A DNA stretch of 33,491 nt from Gemmataceae bacterium (GCA_019752375.1 JAIEMG010000288.1:1-33491), one strand, 5' to 3'; shown: positions 15,165-24,129, numbered from the stretch's first letter. Translations and numbers: made by a program. Notes: generated by a model not told the origin, from the letters alone.

Positions 15165-17078
15165 ATGCCCGGCGGTCATTTGAACACGGTCCTGACGCAC
15201 ATTCGCCAGTGGATCGGCACGCCCGCCACCGACGAACTCAGCGACGGACAGCTCCTGGAACGTTTCCTCGCTCAGCGCGATCAGACGGCGTTTGCCGCCA
15301 TCGTCGAGCGACACGGAGCGATGGTCCAGGGGGTCTGTCGGCGCGTCCTGCACGATGCGCACGAGGCCGACGATGCGTTTCAGGCGACGTTCCTGGTCCT
15401 GGTGCGCAAGGCGAAGTCGATCGTGCGGCAGGAATCGCTCGGCAGCTGGCTCTACGGCGTCGCCTATCGCGTGTCGCTGCGGGCCAGGGCTCAGGCCGAT
15501 CGGCGCCAGGTTCACTGTGCGGAGGTCGAAGACGTGCCCGCGACCGAGACGAACGGCGATGGTTGGTCCGACCTGCGTCCGGTGCTGGACGAAGAAGTCA
15601 GCCGGTTGCCGGAGAAATACCGTCAGCCCGTCGTTCTCTGCTATCTCGAAGGTAAGCCCTACGAGGAAGCGGCCCGGCAACTGGGCTGGCCGGCGGGCAC
15701 CGTGGCGGGCCGACTGGCACGGGCACGCGATCTCTTGCGCAAGCGATTGACGCGTCGCGGCGTGGCCCTGGCAAGTTCCTTCCCCGCGGCCCTGCTGGCG
15801 GACCAGCGGGTGTCGGCGCAGTTGCTCGAAAACACCGTGCGTGCCGCGTATCACTACGCGGCAGGTCCCGCGGCCGCGGCCGGGAGCGTTCCCGCGCCGG
15901 TTGCCGCCCTTGCGGAAGGAACGGTTCACGCCATGTTCGTGCACAAGCTCAAGATCGTTGCCGTGGCCTTGTTCGGCGTCCTCCTGCTGGGTGCCGGCGC
16001 AGCCGCGTATACGCCGCGCGACCGCAGGGACGAAAGTGCGGACAAGCCCGCCGCTGCCATCGTCGCGGATGCGGCGCCAGGTCGCGTCGCCGTCAAGGAC
16101 GGCATCCTGCCCAAGGGCAATCGCGAGTCGGAAGTCGTTGCGGTGCAATTCGCACGCGACGCAGGGACCGTGATCGTCGCCCGCGGCGGGTCGGTGGTGG
16201 TTTACGACACCGGGACGCACGAAGTGCGCAGCGAGTTGCTGTCCGACGCGCAGGCCAGTTTCGGCCGCATGACGCTGTCGGCCGATGGACAGCTGGCGCT
16301 GATTGGCCCCCCTCATTGGCGCAACGGGAGCGTAAAGCTCGTCGACCTTGCCACGAAGAAGGAACTGGGGACGCTGGAGGGAGCCCCCCATTACGTGATG
16401 GGCCTGCAGATCGCGCCGGACAACAAGACCGTCGCCTGTGCAGGCTACTGGCGCGACGAGAAGACCAGCGAAATCAAGCGGACGGCGGTCCAGCTCTATG
16501 AAGTCGGCACGCGCAAGCTGCGCAAGACCCTGGAAGGCGCCGGCTCCGGCGGAATCGCCTACTCGCCGGACGGCACGCTTTTGGCTGCGGTTGTTCGCAA
16601 GGTGAAAAACGAAGCGGGATTCGTCCGGATCTACGATGCCGGCACCGGAGACATCGTGGCGACGCTGTGCGAAAGCAAGAACCACCGCGAGGGCCCGATT
16701 GCGTTCTCTCCCGACAGCAAGAAGTTGCTGCTCTCGCCGGCGGGCGGAATCGAGCTGTGGGACATTGCGACCCGGAAGTGCGACTGGATCAACAAACCCC
16801 TGGAGGACAAGAAGTTTTTCGGGCCTACCACGTTGGCCTTTTCACCCGACGGCAAGCGAATCGCCACGGGCGATGGCGAAGGCGTCGCTCGCATCTGGGA
16901 CGCAGTCACCGGCGAGGAACGCGAGTCCTGCAAGACCACCGAAGCCTACGTCACCTGCGTGGCCTTCGCGCCCGACGGCCGATCGCTCGTGGTCGGCAGC
17001 GGCCACTTCTTCCCCACGTGCGGGACCAAACTAAAGTTCGACGGCTACCCGTGCCGGGTGTGGGCGCTAAAAAAGTAG
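15165..17078 (+). CDS. ECF sigma factor fused to a membrane segment and WD40 repeats
   Basis: A 637-residue protein. Residues about 30-100 form sigma region 2 ([20 protein letters not shown]) and about 135-190 sigma region 4 ([40 protein letters not shown]), so the N-terminal part should direct RNA polymerase. One membrane segment lies at about 264-284 ([18 protein letters not shown]). The remaining residues have WD40-like repeats ([32 protein letters not shown]) ending in [13 protein letters not shown]. Such C-terminally extended ECF factors are known in Planctomycetes. The architecture suggests that the extracytoplasmic WD40 part controls the sigma domain without a separate anti-sigma factor, perhaps by holding it at the membrane; this is inference. 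No anti-sigma gene is adjacent. Confidence 0.9.
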   Translation: MPGGHLNTVLTHIRQWIGTPATDELSDGQLLERFLAQRDQTAFAAIVERHGAMVQGVCRRVLHDAHEADDAFQATFLVLVRKAKSIVRQESLGSWLYGVAYRVSLRARAQADRRQVHCAEVEDVPATETNGDGWSDLRPVLDEEVSRLPEKYRQPVVLCYLEGKPYEEAARQLGWPAGTVAGRLARARDLLRKRLTRRGVALASSFPAALLADQRVSAQLLENTVRAAYHYAAGPAAAAGSVPAPVAALAEGTVHAMFVHKLKIVAVALFGVLLLGAGAAAYTPRDRRDESADKPAAAIVADAAPGRVAVKDGILPKGNRESEVVAVQFARDAGTVIVARGGSVVVYDTGTHEVRSELLSDAQASFGRMTLSADGQLALIGPPHWRNGSVKLVDLATKKELGTLEGAPHYVMGLQIAPDNKTVACAGYWRDEKTSEIKRTAVQLYEVGTRKLRKTLEGAGSGGIAYSPDGTLLAAVVRKVKNEAGFVRIYDAGTGDIVATLCESKNHREGPIAFSPDSKKLLLSPAGGIELWDIATRKCDWINKPLEDKKFFGPTTLAFSPDGKRIATGDGEGVARIWDAVTGEERESCKTTEAYVTCVAFAPDGRSLVVGSGHFFPTCGTKLKFDGYPCRVWALKK

Positions 17079-17102
17079 TACGCCAACCGCGAAAACGCCC
17101 GC

Positions 17103-17156
17103 GAGCCCGAAGCGCCAGCAAGGATTAAGTCCGATCCTTGCTGGCGCTTCGGGCTC
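17103..17156. terminator. Perfect 23-bp hairpin downstream of ECF gene 1
   Basis: A 23-nt arm (starting GAGCCCGAAGCGCCAGC) is repeated as an exact reverse complement after an 8-nt loop and is followed by ACAGTTTTTCC. It fits an intrinsic terminator for the ECF-WD40 gene. The sequence resembles palindromes I recall between planctomycete genes, so it may be a dispersed repeat used as a terminator. Confidence 0.7.
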
Positions 17157-17200
17157 ACAGTTTTTCCTTTCAAAAATCGGGACGCGCGCGCCGGGCTCCT

Positions 17201-17246
17201 TGCACTATCCTTGTAGGGAAGGTGAATCCTTCGTGAGATCCTTGCC
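17201..17246 (+). promoter_or_regulatory. Conserved 46-nt leader of ECF gene 2
   Basis: Copy of the leader at 15119-15164 with one base change (C to T after GGGAAGG). It starts right after the unrelated hairpin region and ends at the ATG, so the shared unit covers leader plus coding sequence. Confidence 0.5.
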
Positions 17247-18053
17247 ATGCCCGGCGGTCATTTGAACACGGTCCTGACGCACATCCGGCAGTGGGCCGGC
17301 GCGCCCGCCGCCGGCGAACCCGGCGACGGCCGGCTCCTGGAGCGCTTCCTCGCCCGGCGCGACCAGGCGGCCTTCGCGGAAATCGTCCAGCGTCACGGCG
17401 CGATGGTCCAGGGGGTCTGTCGGCGCGTCCTGCGCGACGCGCACGAGGCGGACGACGCGTTTCAGGCGACGTTCCTGGTCCTGGTGCGCAAGGCGAAGTC
17501 GATCGTACGACAGGAATCGCTCGGCAGCTGGCTCTACGGCGTCGCCTATCGCGTGTCGCTGCGGGCCAGGGCTCAGGCTGATCGGCGTCGGGCGCAGAGC
17601 CCGGAGGTGGATGACGTGATCGCTCCCGAGGCCTGTGCTGGCAATACCGACCACGATCTGCGTCCAGTGCTCGATGAAGAGATCAACCGCTTGCCGGAAC
17701 GCTTCCGGCAGCCTGTCGTGCTCTGTTACTTCGAAGGCAAACCCTACGAAGAAGCGGCAAGGCAACTGGGCTGGCCGGCGGGCACCGTGGCCAGTCGACT
17801 GGCGCGAGCGCGTGAAGTGTTGCGCAAGCGATTGACGCGTCGCGGCGTGGCCCTGGCAAGTTCCTTCCCCGCGGCCCTGCTGGCGGACCAGCGGGTGTCG
17901 GCGCAGTTGCTCGAAAACACCGTGCGTGCCGCGTATCACTACGCGGCAGGCCCCGCGGCCGCGGCCGGGAACATTCCCGCGCCGGTTGCCGCCCTTGCGG
18001 AAGGAACGGTTCACGCCATGTTCGTGCACAAGCTCAAGATCGCTGCGGTTTGA
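17247..18053 (+). CDS. ECF sigma factor, paralogue that lost its membrane-WD40 extension
   Basis: A 268-residue protein closely related to the neighbouring ECF-WD40 factor: the first 16 residues, the [20 protein letters not shown] region and the segment from [14 protein letters not shown] to KLKI are identical or nearly so. Regions 2 and 4 are intact (ALPs such as [20 protein letters not shown] and [20 protein letters not shown]). It ends with KLKIAAV just where the partner begins its membrane segment. Downstream, out of frame, is a remnant of the old C-terminus, so the loss was an internal deletion rather than an early stop. The product should be a soluble sigma factor without the sensor part and may be constitutively active, or may act as a competitor of the full-length paralogue. 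Both roles are inference. Confidence 0.85.
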   Translation: MPGGHLNTVLTHIRQWAGAPAAGEPGDGRLLERFLARRDQAAFAEIVQRHGAMVQGVCRRVLRDAHEADDAFQATFLVLVRKAKSIVRQESLGSWLYGVAYRVSLRARAQADRRRAQSPEVDDVIAPEACAGNTDHDLRPVLDEEINRLPERFRQPVVLCYFEGKPYEEAARQLGWPAGTVASRLARAREVLRKRLTRRGVALASSFPAALLADQRVSAQLLENTVRAAYHYAAGPAAAAGNIPAPVAALAEGTVHAMFVHKLKIAAV

Positions 18054-18090
18054 CGGGTATCCGGCACGGTTGTGGAGCGTGAAGAAGTAG
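18049..18090 (+). pseudogene. Remnant of the WD40 C-terminus of ECF gene 2
   Basis: Read from 18049, the sequence encodes [13 protein letters not shown] and a stop. The end of ECF gene 1 is [13 protein letters not shown] and a stop, so 9 of 13 residues match, including the terminal KK-stop. It lies one frame off the truncated gene and marks the right border of a deletion of about 1.1 kb. Confidence 0.75.
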
Positions 18091-18122
18091 ACGGGCAACA
18101 CGAGCGGCAGGGGAAAACTCCC

Positions 18123-18192
18123 CCCAGTGGCACGGACATTTCTGTCCGTGCGCCTCGATCGATGCACGGACAGAAATGTCCGTGCCACTGGG
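18123..18192. repeat. REP-like nested palindrome, family A, copy 1
   Basis: Two perfect 29-nt inverted arms (18123-18151 and 18164-18192) flank a 12-nt loop. Each arm contains a smaller palindrome, CACGGAC-ATTTCT-GTCCGTG. The same core occurs at 29934-30005. It lies between the convergent ECF gene 2 and the HipA-like gene and could also act as a two-way terminator. Confidence 0.8.
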
Positions 18193-18215
18193 AAAACCCA
18201 ATGCTCCCGATCGGC

Positions 18216-19559
18216 TTACTGATTCCGACCCAAGACGCGACGTGAAAGCGACTGAACCGCCTCTCGGCCGCTCGCGCACAATCCGCGAAACGCATCGCTG
18301 AGCTGCGAGGTCTCCGCGAGCCGGGACCAATACTCCATCGCCCATCGAGCGGCGTCGGGCCAAACGTCCAGGTTCGCCGCGGTTGGCGCTGGTGGTGAAA
18401 AGGCTCGGTTGGTCAGGTGCGGTCCGCTGGGCGCGAAGACCATCGGCAGGATGTCGTAAACCGGCGTCAGGGTCAGCTCGGAGCCGCATTCCTCGAAGAA
18501 CGACACGTTCCAGAAGTGTCGATCTTCATTGCCGATCAGTTGCCCAAAGGTGTCAATCCACCGCAGGTTTCGCGCGGTGGCGTCATCGATCCATCCGGCT
18601 GTGAGCAGACGAGAGGCGGCGTTCGTCCAGTTGTCCAGAAACCCGAAGTACTCCGCGTCGATCGCTGCCAATGAGATCGTGCCCTTCCGCCCTCGGGCGC
18701 CAACGCGGTCGAAGCGGACCACTTCGAGGAAACGGCAACCGCCAACGTCGAACGACTCCGCGACGGCGGACTCGATGCCGGCCTTGCGAACGGTATCCAG
18801 GGCCATCCGCTCGCACACGAGCAGGTCTGCCCATCGCACCGCTACATCACTACCATCCAGGCGAGCGAACTTCACCAACACGTGTCGGCCGCCGGAGTAC
18901 ACGCCGAACTTCGGTTGCTCCCCTCCCGCCGACGAGCCGGGTCGATCCTGCAGGGAAGCCTCGACGGTCTCTGCAAAGGCTTCGCGGTCGACGTTCGTCG
19001 GTTCGGAGCCAAGGAACCGAGCCAGGGACTCACTTCCGATGATGAGGTTGCCGACACAGTCCTCTCCCCGCCGCGCCAGTGCGATCAGCCGATGGTCGTC
19101 GCTCCACTGACGGATGGTCGGCGGCAATCCCAGTTCGGGGAATCGGCCTGGAAAGCTCCGGCCGATGTACCCTTGGGGGCTCATGTCCGCAGCGAAGGGC
19201 GGCAGACCGACAAACGTGTCACGCGTCACGCGCTCGTTCGATCCCTGCGGCGGACGTCTGTCGGTCCGTTCGAGCCAGTGCCGACCTCCGAACAAGAGAT
19301 ACAGTGTCGCGTAATTGTGCACTGCCCCCGCCCCATCGATGCGGTACACGGACAGGCTGTCCCCGAGTCCTGCAAGAGTCCGCGACAACGAGTAGCGCGT
19401 TGCGCGACCGCGACCGAGGCGTACCACCCCCGTTGATGCGGCGGACGAAACGAGTCGGGACAACGTGGCACGGGAGACGCCCAGTTCCTTGATCAGATCG
19501 CCTGCGCTGACCAGTCCTTGGCGCCGTAACACGGTCACGAGTTGTTCGTGGGTAGACAT
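18216..19559 (-). CDS. HipA-like kinase with fused N-terminal HTH (YjjJ/HipH-like)
   Basis: A 447-residue protein. Residues 1-50 look like a winged helix-turn-helix (LVSAGDLIKELGVSRATLSR). The remainder is a HipA-type kinase: nucleotide loop SAGGEQPKF (about 210-218), K230 (VLVKFA), catalytic D346 and N351 in GNEDRHFWN, and D369 in LTPVYDILP. All catalytic positions are therefore present. The architecture matches the YjjJ/HipH branch, where the DNA-binding part normally provided by HipB is fused to the kinase. HipA toxins phosphorylate translation factors such as aminoacyl-tRNA synthetases; the target here is unknown. No separate HipB gene is adjacent. Four repeats upstream of the start suggest autoregulation by the HTH. 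No Shine-Dalgarno is evident before the ATG. Confidence 0.85.
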   Translation of the reverse strand: MSTHEQLVTVLRRQGLVSAGDLIKELGVSRATLSRLVSSAASTGVVRLGRGRATRYSLSRTLAGLGDSLSVYRIDGAGAVHNYATLYLLFGGRHWLERTDRRPPQGSNERVTRDTFVGLPPFAADMSPQGYIGRSFPGRFPELGLPPTIRQWSDDHRLIALARRGEDCVGNLIIGSESLARFLGSEPTNVDREAFAETVEASLQDRPGSSAGGEQPKFGVYSGGRHVLVKFARLDGSDVAVRWADLLVCERMALDTVRKAGIESAVAESFDVGGCRFLEVVRFDRVGARGRKGTISLAAIDAEYFGFLDNWTNAASRLLTAGWIDDATARNLRWIDTFGQLIGNEDRHFWNVSFFEECGSELTLTPVYDILPMVFAPSGPHLTNRAFSPPAPTAANLDVWPDAARWAMEYWSRLAETSQLSDAFRGLCASGREAVQSLSRRVLGRNQ

Positions 19560-19570
19560 GGGACGGATTT

Positions 19571-19592
19571 GGAACGATTTATGAAACGATTT
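19571..19592. promoter_or_regulatory. Direct-repeat pair 1 upstream of the HipA-like gene
   Basis: GGAACGATTT (19571-19580) and GAAACGATTT (19583-19592) are spaced by exactly 12 nt start to start. The pair lies 12 nt before the HipA-like start codon, overlapping the likely leader. It is a candidate operator for the fused HTH. Confidence 0.5.
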
Positions 19593-19647
19593 TTGTGACG
19601 CAAGCCCATGATAATTTAGTGTAAAGGATGGTTTATAACATAATGAT

Positions 19648-19669
19648 GAAACGATTTTCGGAACGATTA
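19648..19669. promoter_or_regulatory. Direct-repeat pair 2 upstream of the HipA-like gene
   Basis: GAAACGATTT (19648-19657) and GGAACGATTA (19660-19669) repeat the same 12-nt spacing as the pair at 19571-19592. The AT-rich stretch between the pairs (about 19600-19645) is the likely promoter for the HipA-like gene. Confidence 0.5.
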
Positions 19670-19769
19670 GTCACGGCCAAAGTCGGCCCCATCGGGCCAT
19701 CGCCACGGCTAATTTTCGTTGAGCGGTCCGCGTCGGGGCGATACCGTTAATCGTCGGAGGTGACGCCCG

Positions 19770-20528
19770 ATGACCGAAGCCGAGTGGAACGCTTGCACCG
19801 ATCCAACTCCGATGCTGGCGTTCCTGCGGGGCAAGGCCAGCGACCGGAAGCTGAGATTGTCCGCCGTGACGTGCTGCCGGCGGATCTGGGATGTCCTGAC
19901 AGATACCCGGTCTCGTACCGCGGTTGAGATTAGCGAGCGCTATGCTGACAGTCAGGGGCTGGAGCGCAGAGGCATGCGCAAGGAACTGACGCGTGTTCGG
20001 CGCGAGGCCCGGGTGGCGGTTACCGATACGGTCGAGCGGCCACTGGAGCAGTTGAAGGGTGGAGATACCGAAGCAGCGGCGGCCGCCCGCGGCGCATCGG
20101 AGGAACGGATCAATCCGGACATACTCCAAACGATTCTTCACAGCGCCCAGGAGGCACGGATGTGGCAGGCGTGGGTCACCTGGCGCGAGGCACACGAAGA
20201 AACGGCACGGCGAACAAAGGAGCGAGCCTGGACGAAGGTGGCGGGTGGTGCTACTAACGAGGAGGGCGATTCCCAATGCCGAGTTCTGCGTGACATCTTC
20301 GGCAACCCGTTCCGCCTTGTCACCATCGACTCCGTCTGGCTTCCGTCCACAGTGATGCGTCACGCCGAATCCATCTACCAGGAGCGTGCCTTCGACCAAC
20401 TGCCCATCCTTGCCGACGCCCTCGAAGACGCCGGTTGCAACAACGCCGACATCCTGAACCACTGCCGCCACCCCGGCGAGCATGTCCGCGGCTGCTGGGT
20501 CATCGATCTCCTGACGGGCCGGGAGTAA
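19770..20528 (+). CDS. Hypothetical protein of a Gemmataceae-type family
   Basis: A 252-residue soluble protein with no recognised catalytic motif. It starts MTEAEWNACTDPTPMLAFLR, continues with a Cys/Arg-rich segment (SAVTCCRRIWDVL), a long helical, charged middle with many Ala and Glu residues, and a conserved-looking end with FDQLPILADALEDAGCNNAD and HCRHPGEHVRGCWVIDLL. I recall similar N- and C-terminal signatures in many paralogues from Gemmataceae, often of unknown function; this is from memory, not a search. The start at 19770 is very well supported by GGAGGTGA a few bases upstream. It is divergent from the HipA-like gene. Function is not known. Confidence 0.7.
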   Translation: MTEAEWNACTDPTPMLAFLRGKASDRKLRLSAVTCCRRIWDVLTDTRSRTAVEISERYADSQGLERRGMRKELTRVRREARVAVTDTVERPLEQLKGGDTEAAAAARGASEERINPDILQTILHSAQEARMWQAWVTWREAHEETARRTKERAWTKVAGGATNEEGDSQCRVLRDIFGNPFRLVTIDSVWLPSTVMRHAESIYQERAFDQLPILADALEDAGCNNADILNHCRHPGEHVRGCWVIDLLTGRE

Positions 20529-20692
20529 CTCGCGCGAAGAATGGTTTTTACTCAATACCTCCCCCGGTTAGAATCGTCTGCATGGATGGAGTGCTTGTTC
20601 CCGCCGATCCCGCCTGCTTCCGCGGCGCTGCTGCGCCCGGGCACTCCGGCCTACCGCGTTATCATTCACTCCTTCCTGCGTAGGAGACGCTC

Positions 20693-23600
20693 ATGTCGCT
20701 TGTTTCGCACCTTCGATTTGGCCTGCGCCTGACGGTGCTGGGGCTAATCTTGCTCGGCACCGGATCGCTTTTCGCCCAGGACGACAAGGCTGCCCAGAAG
20801 TTGCTGACGGACGCCCAAAAAGCCGTCAGCGAGAAGAACTTTTCCGTTGCGGTCCAGCGCTATCGTGAATTCGTCAACCAGTTCGCCAATCACAAGGACG
20901 CGCCGGCCGCCCGGCACGGCCTGGCCCTGGCGATCCTGGAAACGCCCGATCCGGACTACAACGCAGTCATCGAGCAGCTCAAGATGCTCGCGGGCAACAA
21001 GGAGGCGCCGGAATACCCGTCCGCCCACTTCCACCTCGGCATGGCCCACCGCGGCCTCGGCATCCGCGAGCGGGTGAAGCTCGCCCAGGCCAATGCCCAG
21101 GACGCGCCCAAGTTTCAGGCTGAATCGCAGAAGCACATTGACGAAGCTGCCAACCAATTCGCAGCCGCGGCGCTGGCCTACACGGAGCGGGCCAAAAAGG
21201 CTCCGGGTGCGGAGCCGAAGCCGGACCAGGAAGCAGCCTACCGCGCGCGGCTCGCCCAGGCCGAGATGTTGCTGCAGAACGGTAAGTCGAAGGAAGCGCT
21301 GGCCGTGACGGCAGCATTGCTCAAGGATCCCCTGCTCTCCAAGGGGCGGAATCAGCGGCTGGCGCTCTACTACGATGGCTGGGCGCGGCTGCTGAACAAG
21401 GACTTCCTCGGCGCCGGCCGGGCGCTCAACGTCATCGTCGGTTTCGGCGATGCGGAGTTCGGCACCCATGCCCGTTACCTGCTGGCACGCGTCCATCACC
21501 AGGAAGACGAGCGCGCGGAGGCCATCAGCCATTACGAAGGCGCCATCGCCGATTATGAGGCGCACAAGAAGAACGCGGCGAACGTACTCAAGCGGCCGGA
21601 CCTGCTGCGGAGCAATCCCCGCGAGAAGATCCGGCTGGAGAACCTTGTCCGCTCGCCCGCGCCGGAGCACATCGCACGGGCGAACTATCAGCTCGGCGTG
21701 ATCCTGGCCGAGGGCGGCCGGTTCTCCGATGCCAACGCACGCTTCGCCAACTTCATCAAGATGAGCCCGCGTTCGCCGCTGGTGCCCGAGTGCATGCTGC
21801 GGCAAGGCATCTGCCTGGTGAACCTGAAACAATGGAATGAAGCGATCAACATGCTGCAGACGCTGCCGGCCCGTCAGCCGCTGCTGGCCGATCAGGCGCT
21901 CTACTGGCTGGGCAAGGCGATCGTCGGTGCGGCGGACCCGGCCAATCCGCAGGCCTATCAGCAGGTCATGAAGCGCGGCATCGAGACGCTGCGCCAGGCC
22001 GCGGAAAAGGCGAAGGAACGCGAAGGCGACGATCCGGATGCCAAGGCCCGCCGCGGCGCCGCACTGCTGGAGTTGGCCGACGCATTGCAGCTTTCCGGCC
22101 AGTACAAAGAAGCCGCAGCGGAGTACGAGCAACTCCTGTCGAGCAAGCAGCTGCCAGGCCGCGAGGCGGAGCTGCTCCAGCGCGCCGCCGATGCCCTGGG
22201 CCTGGCGGGCCAGTTTGCCGAGTCGGACAAGGCATGCGAAAACTTCATCACGCAATATCCAAAGAGCGCATTCCTGCCCGCGATCATGTTCCGCCATGCC
22301 GAGAATGCCGCATTCCAGCTCAAGGCGGTCGAGCAGAACCCGCAGGCGCCCGATCGCGAGAAAGAGATCGCGCGGCTGACGGCCGAATCGAACAAGCGTT
22401 ACGAATCGGTCATCAAGCAGTTCCCCGAGCACGAGCATGCGAACCTCGCTCGCTACGGCCTGGCGCTGGCACTGCTGCGCAAGAACGAGCTGGAGAAGGC
22501 CAACGCCATGCTGGCCACCATCTCCGGCACCGATCGCACCGGCGAGCTGGCGCTGTCGTCCTACTTGCAGGCCGACTGCATCATTCGCCTGGCGCCGACG
22601 AAGGTGGACGACGCCCTGGGTGCGGGCAAGCTCACGGAATCGATGACGCAGGCCATCGAGCTGCTCGAAGGCTTCGTCAACAACCAGAAGGGCCCACTGA
22701 CGCCGATGGCCTTGATGAAGATCGGCTACTGCAACCAGCGGCTTGCCGCCCTCCAGGCCCAGCCGCCGGAAAAGGCGAAGTACCTGACCGCTGCCCGCGT
22801 CGCTTACAAGAAGCTGTATGCCGAGCACCCGCGCGACCAGGCGCTGCCCTACGCGGTCTTCGAGGAAGCGAAGTGCTTCGTCAACCTGGGCGCCGTGCCG
22901 CGGGCCCTGGAAAACCTGCGCCGCTTCTCCAACGACCCGTACAAGCAAAGCCCCATCGCCCCGCTGGCGTTCCTGAACCTGGCCACCATCTTCCGCACCC
23001 AGAACCAGGCTGCCCAGGGCGCCCAGGTGCTTTCGCAGGCGCTGGACCAGTACGGCGACGCGCTCCGCAAGGACCCGACGCGCACCGCCTGGCTGCCGCT
23101 CTTGCAGTTGAACCTCGGCATCTGTCTGCGCGAGTCTGGCAAAGTGCCCGAAGCGCGCGGCGTGTTCGAAGCCATCCTGAAGGACTTCCCCACTGCTCCT
23201 GAAGCGGCCGATGCGGCCCTGCGCCGCGGTCAGTGCATGAAGGAGCAGGCCCAACCCGCCATCGACAAAGCCTGGCAGCGCTTCAGCACGCCGAACCTGA
23301 AGCCCGACGAGCGCACCCAGGCCGCCCAGGAGCTGACTGCCTCGCTCAAGCCGCTGGCCGAAGCCGCGAAGTTCCTCGCCGACCAGGCCGAGGCGCTCAA
23401 GGCCAAGCAGCCGACTTCCGAAACGCGCGCCCGCATGCTCTACGACGCTGCCTGGAGCGAGCGGACCATCGGCGGCATGGAATCGGCCATCGCCCGCGCC
23501 AGGCCCGACGCGCCCAAGGAGATTCCGGAGCAGCCCGGCGAGAAGAAGATGCGCGAGCTGTACCAGGCCTTGATCTCCGGCTTCGCCGACCTGCCCCTGT

Positions 23601-24106
23601 CGATCGACGCCCGCCTGGAGCTGGGCGAAGCGCTGGCCGACCGCGGCGACCCGACGACCGCCCTCAAGCTCTTCAGCGAGGCGATCGACCAGGAGCCGGC
23701 CCCCGAAGTGCTGGACAAGCTTCGCCTGCGCATGGGCGCTGCCTTCGCCGCCAAGGGCGACGCCAAGACCGCCCAGGCCCAGCTGGAGATCGTCGCCAAG
23801 AACCCGAAGAGCCCCCTGAACAGCAACGCCAAGGCGCTGCTGAAAGCACTGCAAGATAACAAGCCGCTCCCGCCCCTACCGCTGCTGGCCACGGCACGTC
23901 CGGACCGAGCACCCCTGGACGATGCCACCGCCGCGGTGTCGCTGGCAATGGTGACGGCTCCCGTCTCCGCCCAGCGCACCAAGCCGGCCCCGTTCGCCCG
24001 GATGAGCGTGCCGGACCCGTACGAGTATCGCTACGCGATTCAGTCGCCGACGAACGCGACGGATGATGTGTTTCCGATGATGGGGACCTGGCCGCCGGGG
24101 AGTTGA
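20693..24106 (+). CDS. Large secreted TPR-repeat protein
   Basis: A 1137-residue protein with a Sec-type signal peptide: a basic N-terminus, a hydrophobic stretch (LTVLGLILLGTGSLF) and a likely cleavage after A28 (LFA-QD). Most of the rest is tetratricopeptide-like helical repeats, for example ANYQLGVILAEGGRFSDANA (about 323), LLELADALQLSGQYKEAAAE (about 459), NLGICLRESGKVPEARGVFE (about 804) and GEALADRGDPTTALKLFSEA (about 978). The last 60 residues are proline-rich and non-repetitive (VPDPYEYRYAIQSP). The domain content resembles periplasmic scaffold proteins such as BamD/CpoB/YbgF-type TPR proteins but is much longer. It probably acts as a scaffold in the periplasm or cell envelope; no partner is encoded next to it. 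A GGAG site precedes the start. Confidence 0.82.
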   Translation: MSLVSHLRFGLRLTVLGLILLGTGSLFAQDDKAAQKLLTDAQKAVSEKNFSVAVQRYREFVNQFANHKDAPAARHGLALAILETPDPDYNAVIEQLKMLAGNKEAPEYPSAHFHLGMAHRGLGIRERVKLAQANAQDAPKFQAESQKHIDEAANQFAAAALAYTERAKKAPGAEPKPDQEAAYRARLAQAEMLLQNGKSKEALAVTAALLKDPLLSKGRNQRLALYYDGWARLLNKDFLGAGRALNVIVGFGDAEFGTHARYLLARVHHQEDERAEAISHYEGAIADYEAHKKNAANVLKRPDLLRSNPREKIRLENLVRSPAPEHIARANYQLGVILAEGGRFSDANARFANFIKMSPRSPLVPECMLRQGICLVNLKQWNEAINMLQTLPARQPLLADQALYWLGKAIVGAADPANPQAYQQVMKRGIETLRQAAEKAKEREGDDPDAKARRGAALLELADALQLSGQYKEAAAEYEQLLSSKQLPGREAELLQRAADALGLAGQFAESDKACENFITQYPKSAFLPAIMFRHAENAAFQLKAVEQNPQAPDREKEIARLTAESNKRYESVIKQFPEHEHANLARYGLALALLRKNELEKANAMLATISGTDRTGELALSSYLQADCIIRLAPTKVDDALGAGKLTESMTQAIELLEGFVNNQKGPLTPMALMKIGYCNQRLAALQAQPPEKAKYLTAARVAYKKLYAEHPRDQALPYAVFEEAKCFVNLGAVPRALENLRRFSNDPYKQSPIAPLAFLNLATIFRTQNQAAQGAQVLSQALDQYGDALRKDPTRTAWLPLLQLNLGICLRESGKVPEARGVFEAILKDFPTAPEAADAALRRGQCMKEQAQPAIDKAWQRFSTPNLKPDERTQAAQELTASLKPLAEAAKFLADQAEALKAKQPTSETRARMLYDAAWSERTIGGMESAIARARPDAPKEIPEQPGEKKMRELYQALISGFADLPLSIDARLELGEALADRGDPTTALKLFSEAIDQEPAPEVLDKLRLRMGAAFAAKGDAKTAQAQLEIVAKNPKSPLNSNAKALLKALQDNKPLPPLPLLATARPDRAPLDDATAAVSLAMVTAPVSAQRTKPAPFARMSVPDPYEYRYAIQSPTNATDDVFPMMGTWPPGS

Positions 24107-24129
24107 GAGGTAGAGGGAATGTGATTGAT

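Noticed and set aside
15123..16685. Long antisense open frame over the ECF-WD40 gene
   Set aside because: Its composition is Arg/Gly/His-rich noise and its counterpart also appears antisense to ECF gene 2, as expected for duplicated sense sequence.
19561..19570. GGACGGATTT near the HipA-like start as another copy of the palindrome at 33456
   Set aside because: The matching second half (AATCCGTCC) is absent, so the short identity is likely chance.
20744..23854. A 1036-codon open frame antisense to the TPR gene
   Set aside because: It is a shadow of GC-rich coding sequence with third-position bias; the sense frame has a signal peptide and clear TPR repeats, the antisense frame has no domain.
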